Positions 1-5,049 of a stretch of DNA of 5,049 nt are shown here, piece by piece. How positions within the stretch are numbered: the first letter of the stretch is position 1; every line of letters begins with the position of its first letter. Origin of the DNA: Streptococcus sp. (lineage in GTDB: Bacteria; Bacillota; Bacilli; Lactobacillales; Streptococcaceae); contig JAPJPE010000097.1 of NCBI GenBank assembly GCA_030825825.1, forward strand, positions 1-5,049, read 5' to 3'. The notes beneath the pieces are model-generated. The model ran no database searches. It was not told where the DNA came from and saw nothing but the letters and a program-made list of their open reading frames with translations. A program made the translations under genes and the position numbers.

Positions 1-443
1 TCGTCTGTCCGTTTGCGATAATAGAACTCAGACAAGTCCGGGTCTTCCATCACTTCCAGCAGAGGAAGCATGTCGTAGGACAAGTCCAACTTTTCTAATT
101 GGTCCTTCTCAACCCAAGAAACTTCTCCTTCTTCAGATGATCTGAGCTGGCCTGTAAATTCTGTCGCTTTGTAGCAAAAGACAATATAGCGGCCTCCCTC
201 ATCTGGCTCCCAGTCTTTGACTGCGACCAGTTTTGGATCTGCAATTGTCAGTCCTGTCTCTTCGTAGACTTCACGAATGACGGATTCTACAAGGCTTTCT
301 CCTTCTTCGATATGGCCACCTGGAAAAGCATGGCCAGCCCAGTGAGTCTTTTCAGGTGAGCGGTATTGGAGGACTACTTTCCCATTTTCAAGATCTTCGA
401 CCATGCAAAGATTGCACAGTATAGTAGGCGTTGTACGTGACAT
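1..443 (-). CDS. Nudix (MutT-family) hydrolase, C-terminus cut by window edge
   Basis: Nudix enzymes hydrolyse nucleoside diphosphates linked to another moiety; MutT-type members clear oxidised dNTPs such as 8-oxo-dGTP in the cytoplasm. The translation begins MSRTTPTILCNLCMVEDL and carries a perfect Nudix box, G-x5-E-x7-RE-V-x-EE-x-G-L, at residues 43-65 (GGHIEEGE, then REVYEETGL), which binds the catalytic Mg2+. The 147 codons seen are close to the roughly 155 residues I recall for the related streptococcal protein, so only a few C-terminal residues should be missing. The ATG start is supported by an AAGGAAA ribosome binding site at 447-453. It starts 26 nt after the 143-aa membrane protein gene, so it is probably cotranscribed. 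The family is certain. The substrate is not: a true 8-oxo-dGTPase, a general nucleotide pyrophosphatase or another specificity are all possible, so no gene symbol is given. Confidence 0.93.
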   Translation of the reverse strand, partial: MSRTTPTILCNLCMVEDLENGKVVLQYRSPEKTHWAGHAFPGGHIEEGESLVESVIREVYEETGLTIADPKLVAVKDWEPDEGGRYIVFCYKATEFTGQLRSSEEGEVSWVEKDQLEKLDLSYDMLPLLEVMEDPDLSEFYYRKRTD

Positions 444-469
444 ATATTTCCTTTCTATGATATTGACAA

Positions 470-901
470 TTAATCAATATAAATTTTTTTCTTTATCTCT
501 TTTTTCATCACAAAGGGATTTACCAGCTCATGGTATTCATCATAGGCATCCAAAAAAGAGCCTCTCTGAAAGACAATTGACTTCTCTTTTAAATAATATT
601 CCGAGTGAATCGTTACCGGACCATGGCCATCAAAGGTAAAAAGCAACTCAATGAAAAATGCTAGGATCAGGCTAGCAAAGAGACTCAAGAGAACACTCAC
701 AAGATTCTTCCAATTTGGTGCATGTTTTCGATAGAAGCGATACCAGCTGTGACATAGAATAGTCACAGCCCCTAGATACAACCAGGGATTCCAGAGGAGC
801 GGCGTAAAGGCACAACCATTGAAGTCCAAAAGGAAGTTAGCAAAAACAAAAAGCAACAAAATCAGATACAAGATTCGAAACAGGTTCCGATACTTTCTCA
901 T
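470..901 (-). CDS. Small membrane protein of unknown function, three predicted TM helices
   Basis: I do not recognise a named family for this 143-aa protein. It has a basic N-terminus (MRKYR) and three hydrophobic segments at about residues 8-26, 34-52 and 66-88. A basic loop (RFYRKHAPNWK) lies between the second and third. By the positive-inside rule the N-terminus and this loop are cytoplasmic, which places the roughly 55-residue polar tail (91-143) outside; however, that tail ends in a lysine-rich stretch (KKEIKKK), so topology is uncertain. The ATG is preceded by a purine-rich GAAAGAGAG stretch, a modest ribosome binding site. The gene follows the 117-aa membrane gene by 41 nt and precedes the Nudix gene by 26 nt, so all three may form one transcript. 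Its GC content (about 43% in one counted line) is ordinary for the window. It is a real gene on length, spacing and clean membrane architecture; its role is unknown. Confidence 0.8.
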   Translation of the reverse strand: MRKYRNLFRILYLILLLFVFANFLLDFNGCAFTPLLWNPWLYLGAVTILCHSWYRFYRKHAPNWKNLVSVLLSLFASLILAFFIELLFTFDGHGPVTIHSEYYLKEKSIVFQRGSFLDAYDEYHELVNPFVMKKEIKKKIYID

Positions 902-942
902 GTTGATCTCTCTTTCTTAGTAATTGGTTTAAACTGGATCTC

Positions 943-1296
943 CTAAAGTAACATCAACAGAATATGATAACCTAACCGGAGCCAATGTTCTATAAGGGGC
1001 GTATCCGGATCATTTTTTTTGCTGTCTAAGAATAGACTTAGCGATAATAAAAGTAAGCTAAGTGCTATAACTATTTTAAGAACCAATCTCATACCACCAA
1101 GAGCTAAAGAAACTATTGAACCAATTAGTGGTAAAGGGGAAAATATAAATGCCACTATGCCGAAATAGATCTTAATCAATGATAAAACCAATAAACCATA
1201 AACAACAATCTTCGTAAATAGAGAGACTCTTTTATCTTCTTTTTTCAGTTTTGAAATGAAATAGATGACATAGATCATATACATAAACAGCAACAT
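943..1296 (-). CDS. Small hydrophobic membrane protein of unknown function
   Basis: This 117-aa protein is almost entirely hydrophobic. Probable membrane segments are at about residues 2-15, 28-50, 53-68 and 71-90, with a charged loop (SKLKKEDKR) at 15-23 and a short polar tail (DSKKNDPDTPLIEHW) followed by a final hydrophobic patch. No domain is recognised and no catalytic motif is visible. The ATG start fits an AGGGGAAA ribosome binding site at 1302-1309 with about 8 nt spacing; the next upstream ATG is out of frame. A candidate promoter lies just upstream, so this gene may open a three-gene unit with the 143-aa membrane gene and the Nudix gene. It is notably AT-rich (about 27-30% GC in lines counted by hand, against about 55% in part of uvrB). 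Hydrophobic AT-rich genes often look this way, but recent acquisition is also possible. Small membrane proteins of this size include immunity proteins and transporter subunits; nothing here decides among them. Confidence 0.75.
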   Translation of the reverse strand: MLLFMYMIYVIYFISKLKKEDKRVSLFTKIVVYGLLVLSLIKIYFGIVAFIFSPLPLIGSIVSLALGGMRLVLKIVIALSLLLLSLSLFLDSKKNDPDTPLIEHWLRLGYHILLMLL

Positions 1297-1331
1297 ATTT
1301 ATTTCCCCTATTTCCCATGGATTTTAATTCT

Positions 1332-1360
1332 ATTTTATCCAACATCCGTTAAGAATACAA
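1332..1360 (-). promoter_or_regulatory. Candidate sigma-A promoter for the membrane-protein/Nudix unit
   Basis: On the minus strand TTGTAT (1355-1360) is separated by exactly 17 nt from TAAAAT (1332-1337). The -10 box matches the consensus at five of six bases and the -35 box at only three. Transcription would begin near 1325, about 30 nt before the 117-aa gene start and its AGGGG ribosome binding site. Spacing and position are good, but the weak -35 and AT-rich setting leave room for chance. Confidence 0.5.
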
Positions 1361-1399
1361 CCGCTTGCCTAGAAATGTCCAACAAAGACAAGGACAGGA

Positions 1400-2023
1400 T
1401 CAGAGTTTCTTCACTTCTGCTGCGACCTTTTGGAGATGCTGTTCCCGCATGCTAGCAGTGTTCACATCCCGTCCAACCTCTCCCAAGATACACACGCGTT
1501 TGGTTTTAATCCCACAGTGGTTCAAGACGGCATTTTTCAAAACAGAGATGCCATAACTATCCGGAATGTTGAGAGGACCTGAAAAGATCTTATACCACCA
1601 AGTAGGCGCCATGGAGGTCGCATAAATACTGGCCGTTTTCCCTTTTAGCAACTTCTTGAATTGCTTGCCTCTCAGGTAATTCCAGATAAAGCTCCCCTGA
1701 TCATTAGCCGAGTAGGCAATCCCCGGTGTAAAGACCCGATCAATCCATCCTTTCATAAGGCTCGGCATACTACTCCACCAGATAGGATAAACAAAGATGA
1801 AATGATCTGCCCATTGGATCCATTCTTGAGAACGAAGGATAAAGGAATCTTCCTCCATCCGCTTTCGATAACCATAGCGAAGGACAGGATCAAAGTCCTC
1901 TTCATTGAGATTGATCACTTTAAGCTCGTGGTGATTTGAGTCAATAGTTTCGACAATGGTTTGAAAAATAGCCTGACAGTAACTTTCCTTATCTGGATGC
2001 CCATTGATGACTAGAATTTTCAT
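1400..2023 (-). CDS. NAD(P)H oxidoreductase of the flavodoxin-2 (NQO1/KefF-like) family
   Basis: This 207-aa protein belongs to the flavodoxin-like quinone reductase family, soluble cytoplasmic enzymes that use FMN or FAD to pass two electrons from NAD(P)H to quinones or other electrophiles. The N-terminus MKILVINGHPDKESY is the first beta strand followed by the flavin-phosphate loop (residues 7-15). The family signature near the flavin ring is clear at 79-104: YPIWWSSMP, then KGWIDRVF and GIAY. The length is usual for the family and no break is seen. The ATG is well fixed by an AAGGAG ribosome binding site at 2031-2036 with 7 nt spacing. It lies 93 nt downstream of the GNAT gene, too far for tight coupling, so it may have its own promoter, although I see no convincing one. 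The true substrate (quinone, azo or nitro compound, or a KefF-like regulatory role) cannot be told; no potassium efflux gene is visible nearby. Confidence 0.9.
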   Translation of the reverse strand: MKILVINGHPDKESYCQAIFQTIVETIDSNHHELKVINLNEEDFDPVLRYGYRKRMEEDSFILRSQEWIQWADHFIFVYPIWWSSMPSLMKGWIDRVFTPGIAYSANDQGSFIWNYLRGKQFKKLLKGKTASIYATSMAPTWWYKIFSGPLNIPDSYGISVLKNAVLNHCGIKTKRVCILGEVGRDVNTASMREQHLQKVAAEVKKL

Positions 2024-2116
2024 TCGACTTCTCCTTCATTTCTTTAGTTCATTCTATCTCTTTTATTTTTTTACTTGATTAATTGATAATGATTCAAAGA
2101 TTGATAGATACGTTCT

Positions 2117-2614
2117 TTAAGAATTATTATTTGAAGAACACATCATCCGCAACTCCTTAACAGGTTTTCCAAGTTCAAGTATTTTTTCTTGACCATCAAA
2201 AGTAAAACCCATTTTTTGATAGAAAGCAATGGCTCGCTTATTATCTTTCAAAACCCATAAATAAATTTCAGAGAAATGATCGAGAGCAGCAAATGCAGCA
2301 TGCATTAACTGTTTACTCACACCTTTTCCATAGTAATCTTTTAAAACATATAAGGCGATGATTTCACCAGCTTGAATGGCCTCATCACGAAAATTTCCAT
2401 AGCTGATAAATCCAACGACCTTCTTTCCATCCATCGCAATCAAGGTATTTTCTGGATACTTTTGACTAAAGAAACGACATCTATCTAATGTCATCGTCTC
2501 CTGAAATTCCGCGGGTAAAAGATCGTCATAAGCCTCTCTCCACGTTTGCCAATGAACGAGAGATTTTCCTTCTATCTCTTCAGGAGTTTCCATTGTTTTA
2601 ATGATAATCTTCAT
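2117..2614 (-). CDS. GNAT-family N-acetyltransferase
   Basis: GNAT enzymes transfer the acetyl group of acetyl-CoA to an amine on a small molecule or protein. The 165-aa product shows the fold in order: an N-terminal helix region with WQTWREAYDDLLP (22-34), a beta hairpin with KKVVGFISYGN (64-74), motif A from GEIIALYVL (83-91) into the CoA pyrophosphate loop YYGKGVSKQL (94-103, with G96 and G98), and motif B YLWVLKDNKRAIAFYQKMGF (118-137), where the asparagine and FYQKMGF are typical. It starts 14 nt after the uvrB stop, with its AGGA ribosome binding site right behind that stop, so it is very probably cotranscribed and translationally coupled to uvrB. It is more AT-rich than uvrB. The acceptor substrate is unknown. 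No repair role should be assumed from adjacency alone; amine detoxification or protein N-terminal acetylation are equally possible. Confidence 0.92.
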   Translation of the reverse strand: MKIIIKTMETPEEIEGKSLVHWQTWREAYDDLLPAEFQETMTLDRCRFFSQKYPENTLIAMDGKKVVGFISYGNFRDEAIQAGEIIALYVLKDYYGKGVSKQLMHAAFAALDHFSEIYLWVLKDNKRAIAFYQKMGFTFDGQEKILELGKPVKELRMMCSSNNNS

Positions 2615-2621
2615 TCGCTTT

Positions 2622-2627
2622 ATCCTA
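2622..2627 (-). promoter_or_regulatory. GNAT gene ribosome binding site abutting the uvrB stop codon
   Basis: TAGGAT on the minus strand lies 7 nt before the GNAT ATG and one base past the uvrB TAG stop (2629-2631). Ribosomes ending uvrB would sit over this site, which suggests coupled translation and supports the chosen GNAT start. Confidence 0.7.
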
Positions 2628-2628
2628 T

Positions 2629-4617
2629 CTAATCCAAAGCCTTGACTTCCAACATCATATCGCGGATTTGGGCTGCTAGTTCAAAGTCAAGCACTTCGAC
2701 GGCTTCTTGCATTTGACCTTGCAGTTTCTTGACCAGTTCCTTGCGCTCTTGGCGGTTGAGACTGGCGATGTCCACTTCCTTGTCCTCTTCCTTGGCCACA
2801 GCCTTGGTAACAGAGATCAGGTCACGGATTTCCTTCTTGATGGTTTGTGGCACTATGCCATGCTCTTCATTATAAGCCATCTGGATTTTCCGACGACGGT
2901 CTGTTTCATCGATGGCTTTTTGCATAGACTGGGTCATGGTGTCCGCATACATGATGACGTGACCCTCGCTATTACGGGCTGCACGACCGATGGTCTGAAT
3001 CAATCCACGCTCATTACGAAGGAAGCCTTCCTTATCCGCATCAAGGATGGCAACTAGACTGACTTCTGGTACGTCAATCCCTTCGCGAAGGAGGTTAATC
3101 CCGACCAAGACATCAAAGACACCCAAACGCAAATCTCGAATAATCTCCGTTCGTTCCAAGGTCTTAATGTCCGAGTGCATGTATTTGACCTTGACCCCCA
3201 TTTCCTTAAAGTAGTCGGTCAAGTCTTCCGCCATCTTCTTGGTCAGGGTGGTAACAAAGGTCCGCTCTCCCCGTTCTACACGCGCATTGATCTCACCCAA
3301 GAGATCGTCCATTTGTCCCATTGTTGGGCGAACTTCCACTTCTGGATCCAAAAGACCAGTCGGACGGATAATCTGCTCAATGACAGTATCGGTTTGTTCC
3401 ATCTCATAGTCACCCGGTGTCGCTGACACATAGACAATCTGGTGGACATGACTTTCAAACTCCTCCCGACGCAGTGGCCGGTTATCCAAGGCTGACGGCA
3501 AACGGAAACCATAGTTGACCAGCATCTCCTTGCGCGAGCGGTCTCCATTGTACATGCCCTTGATCTGTCCCATGGTCATGTGACTTTCATCGATCATAAT
3601 GAGAAAATCTTCTGGGAAGAAGTCAAGAAGGGTGTAGGGAGGCTCTCCTTCACTCCGGCCATCCATGTGACGGGAGTAGTTTTCGACCCCATTGGTGTAG
3701 CCCATCTCCCGCAGCATTTCAATATCATACTCGGTCCGTTGTTTTAGACGTTGAGCTTCTAGCAACTTCCCTTCTTTTTCAAAGACCTTCAACTGCTCTT
3801 CTAGTTCAGCCTGAATCTTGGCAATGGCTACTTCCATATGGTCATCATTGGTCACGAAGTGAGTGGCTGGGAAAATAGCCAAGTGGTCCACTTCACCAAG
3901 GACTTGACCCGTCAAAGCTTCAACCTCACGGATGCGGTCAATTTCGTCCCCGAAAAACTCCACCCGGAAGGCATGTTCATCACGCGAAGCTGGGAAAATC
4001 TCGACCACATCCCCACGAACACGGAATTTCCCCCGTTGAAAGTCGATGTCATTGCGCTCAAACTGGATATCCACTAGGTCATTAAGCAGTTTATCACGAG
4101 AAATCTCCAGACCTGGGCGCAGGCTGACCACGCTGTCCGAGTATTCTTTGGGAGAACCCAAACCATAGATACAAGAGACAGAAGCGACAACGATCACATC
4201 GTTACGCTCTAACAATGCTGATGTTGCTGAGTGACGAAGCTTGTCAATCTCATCATTGACCGAACTATCTTTTTCGATATAGGTATCGCTAGAGGGCACA
4301 TAAGCTTCTGGCTGGTAGTAATCGTAGTAAGAGACGAAGTACTCGACCGCATTTTCTGGGAAAAATTCCTTGAACTCCCCATAGAGTTGCCCTGCTAGGG
4401 TTTTATTGTGGGCGATGACCAAGGTCGGTTTATTGACTTGGGCAATGACCTGGCTCATGGTATAGGTCTTCCCCGTACCAGTCGCCCCCATCAGGATTTG
4501 GGCCTTTTCTCCACCCTCGATGTTATCTACCAACTGTTCAATGGCCTGCGGTTGATCCCCAGACGGTTGGTATTTCGATACTAGTTTAAATTTGTTATCT
4601 GTTACTCGATTAATCAT
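2629..4617 (-). CDS. uvrB: UvrABC excinuclease subunit B
   Basis: UvrB is the damage-verifying helicase-like subunit of bacterial nucleotide excision repair. UvrA loads it at lesions, it opens the helix with ATP, and it recruits UvrC for dual incision. The 662-aa product is full length for streptococci. Visible parts, in order: Walker A GATGTGKT (44-51); the beta hairpin that inserts between the strands, rich in tyrosine, YYDYYQPEAYVP (97-108); Walker B DESH (343-346); YVSATPG (396-402); helicase motif V around NLLREGIDVPE (508-518); motif VI QTIGRAARN (541-549); and a C-terminal UVR domain (about 622-660, ending DFELAAQIRDMMLEVKALD) that contacts UvrC. The ATG follows a GAGGT ribosome binding site at 4625-4629 with 7 nt spacing and an extended -10 promoter. 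It leads a likely two-gene operon with the GNAT gene. No LexA- or DinR-type box was seen upstream. All key motifs are intact and no frameshift is present. Confidence 0.99.
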   Translation of the reverse strand: MINRVTDNKFKLVSKYQPSGDQPQAIEQLVDNIEGGEKAQILMGATGTGKTYTMSQVIAQVNKPTLVIAHNKTLAGQLYGEFKEFFPENAVEYFVSYYDYYQPEAYVPSSDTYIEKDSSVNDEIDKLRHSATSALLERNDVIVVASVSCIYGLGSPKEYSDSVVSLRPGLEISRDKLLNDLVDIQFERNDIDFQRGKFRVRGDVVEIFPASRDEHAFRVEFFGDEIDRIREVEALTGQVLGEVDHLAIFPATHFVTNDDHMEVAIAKIQAELEEQLKVFEKEGKLLEAQRLKQRTEYDIEMLREMGYTNGVENYSRHMDGRSEGEPPYTLLDFFPEDFLIMIDESHMTMGQIKGMYNGDRSRKEMLVNYGFRLPSALDNRPLRREEFESHVHQIVYVSATPGDYEMEQTDTVIEQIIRPTGLLDPEVEVRPTMGQMDDLLGEINARVERGERTFVTTLTKKMAEDLTDYFKEMGVKVKYMHSDIKTLERTEIIRDLRLGVFDVLVGINLLREGIDVPEVSLVAILDADKEGFLRNERGLIQTIGRAARNSEGHVIMYADTMTQSMQKAIDETDRRRKIQMAYNEEHGIVPQTIKKEIRDLISVTKAVAKEEDKEVDIASLNRQERKELVKKLQGQMQEAVEVLDFELAAQIRDMMLEVKALD

Positions 4618-4644
4618 CTCTTTGACCTCACATATATAGACCTT

Positions 4645-4653
4645 ATTTTACCA
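4645..4653 (-). promoter_or_regulatory. uvrB: Extended -10 promoter of uvrB
   Basis: The minus strand reads TGGTAAAAT, an extended -10 element (TGn followed by a five-of-six match to TATAAT), a type common in streptococci. It sits 27 nt before the uvrB ATG, giving a 5' leader of about 20 nt that holds the GAGGT ribosome binding site. No good -35 hexamer is found 16-18 nt upstream, which is tolerated when the TG extension is present. Nothing resembling an SOS operator overlaps it. Confidence 0.6.
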
Positions 4654-4735
4654 TAAATCACTAGAATTCTCTGAGATGAGGAATGAAAGGGAAAACAACA
4701 TATTACAAAATAATTAATTGGACACAAATTAGAGT

Positions 4736-4786
4736 GAAAACTAAACAAGACTCTCGCAATTACTTCGAAAGTCTTGTCTTTTATTC
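4736..4786. terminator. Intrinsic terminator, usable in both directions
   Basis: Arms of 12 nt at 4745-4756 (ACAAGACTCTCG) and 4766-4777 (CGAAAGTCTTGT) enclose a 9-nt loop. One position is a C/A mismatch in plus-strand RNA but a G-U wobble in minus-strand RNA, so the stem is unbroken only for minus-strand transcripts. These are followed by UUAGUUUU; plus-strand transcripts would be followed by CUUUUAUU. Because the only nearby upstream gene is the truncated transporter on the minus strand, its main job is probably to end that transcript about 100 nt after its stop and to insulate uvrB. Confidence 0.8.
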
Positions 4787-4879
4787 TAAAACCATGCAAT
4801 ACGTAATAAACATCAGTGTCCATGATATACAAAATTAGCAAGGTTTGCTCATCAGTATTATTTTTACGAAATCAATTTA

Positions 4880-5049
4880 CTACTTAACTTCTTGGTTCCT
4901 TACTAAGAGGTAGAGAGTTGCTCCAAGTGAGCATACAAGTCCAATAACGTAAGTACAGAGTTGCAAATTGGAAACTCTCCCTAATATTGTTTCAGCAACA
5001 ATATTATAAAATAGATAACTAGTCAATGGTTCCACTACTCTTTCTATGA
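4880..5049 (-). CDS. C-terminal end of a membrane protein, probably an MFS transporter (partial)
   Basis: A minus-strand frame is open from the right window edge to a TAG stop and gives 55 residues without a start, so the 5' part lies outside the window. The visible protein reads IERVVEPLTSYLFYN, then VAETILGRVSNLQL, then a strongly hydrophobic segment CTYVIGLVCSLGATLYLLV followed by the short polar tail RNQEVK. A stretch with a proline-leucine motif, a loop, one last transmembrane helix and a short charged cytoplasmic tail is how many 12-helix major facilitator efflux proteins end, which is the basis for the call. No substrate can be named from this fragment. The terminator downstream in the same direction supports a real gene end here. 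Other polytopic membrane proteins remain possible. Confidence 0.6.
   Translation of the reverse strand, partial: IERVVEPLTSYLFYNIVAETILGRVSNLQLCTYVIGLVCSLGATLYLLVRNQEVK

Noticed and set aside
463..468. A perfect plus-strand TTGACA hexamer.
   Set aside because: No -10 box lies at a suitable distance and no plus-strand gene follows it.
403..639. A plus-strand 78-codon frame opposite the Nudix start and the 143-aa membrane gene.
   Set aside because: It spans the junction of two better supported minus-strand genes and includes their ribosome binding region; no translation signals support it.
1376..1396. TGTCC and GGACA arms (5 bp, 11-nt loop) just after the oxidoreductase stop, followed on the minus strand by TTTCT.
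   Set aside because: The stem is short, the loop large and the T-run poor, so it cannot be called a terminator with confidence.
1365..1939. Two plus-strand frames of 63 and 92 codons opposite the oxidoreductase gene.
   Set aside because: They lie antisense to a clear flavodoxin-family gene and have no recognisable protein features.
2707..4077. Plus-strand and off-frame open frames of 79-116 codons inside uvrB.
   Set aside because: They are shadows of the intact, motif-complete uvrB frame, with no domain, ribosome binding site or promoter of their own.
4693..4725. A second possible minus-strand promoter for uvrB, TTGTGT with a 16-nt spacer to TAATAT.
   Set aside because: The -35 matches at only three of six positions and the region is very AT-rich; the extended -10 closer to uvrB is the better candidate.
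4614..4841. A 75-codon minus-strand frame with a TTG start that overlaps the uvrB start by an ATGA junction.
   Set aside because: It runs straight through the strong terminator stem and the uvrB extended -10 promoter, has no good ribosome binding site, and its translation looks random. The ATGA overlap is most likely chance.

Overview
The window looks like chromosomal DNA from a viridans-type Streptococcus (mitis/sanguinis neighbourhood). UvrB is full length and typical of streptococci, low-GC Firmicute signals (extended -10 box, AGGA-type ribosome binding sites) are visible, and a Nudix hydrolase of a streptococcal type lies in the same neighbourhood. Species cannot be fixed from the sequence alone. 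All convincing genes lie on the minus strand, so the transcription order runs from high to low coordinates.

In transcription order the layout is as follows. First comes the C-terminal end of a membrane protein, probably an MFS transporter, cut by the right window edge. A stem-loop terminator follows. Next is uvrB with an extended -10 promoter, followed after 14 nt by a GNAT acetyltransferase whose ribosome binding site abuts the uvrB stop. After a 93-nt AT-rich gap comes a flavodoxin-fold NAD(P)H oxidoreductase. After a further 103-nt gap holding a candidate promoter, there are two small multi-pass membrane proteins of unknown function (117 and 143 aa). The last gene is a Nudix/MutT-family hydrolase that runs off the left edge.

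Functionally, UvrB (nucleotide excision repair), the Nudix hydrolase (possible nucleotide-pool sanitation) and the flavin-type oxidoreductase fit a loose DNA and oxidative damage theme. This is inference from adjacency, and the oxidoreductase and membrane pair may be separate transcription units. Local GC content is uneven: hand-counted 60-base lines are about 55% GC in one part of uvrB but only about 27-30% in the 117-aa membrane gene and in part of the GNAT gene. This fits a conserved backbone gene flanked by more changeable accessory genes.

No RNA genes, CRISPR arrays, insertion sequences or attachment sites were seen. There is no gene-free stretch over 300 bases; the longest, 4618-4879, holds the uvrB promoter and the terminator. 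I did not find a clearly new biological system. The least explained part is the pair of small membrane proteins.
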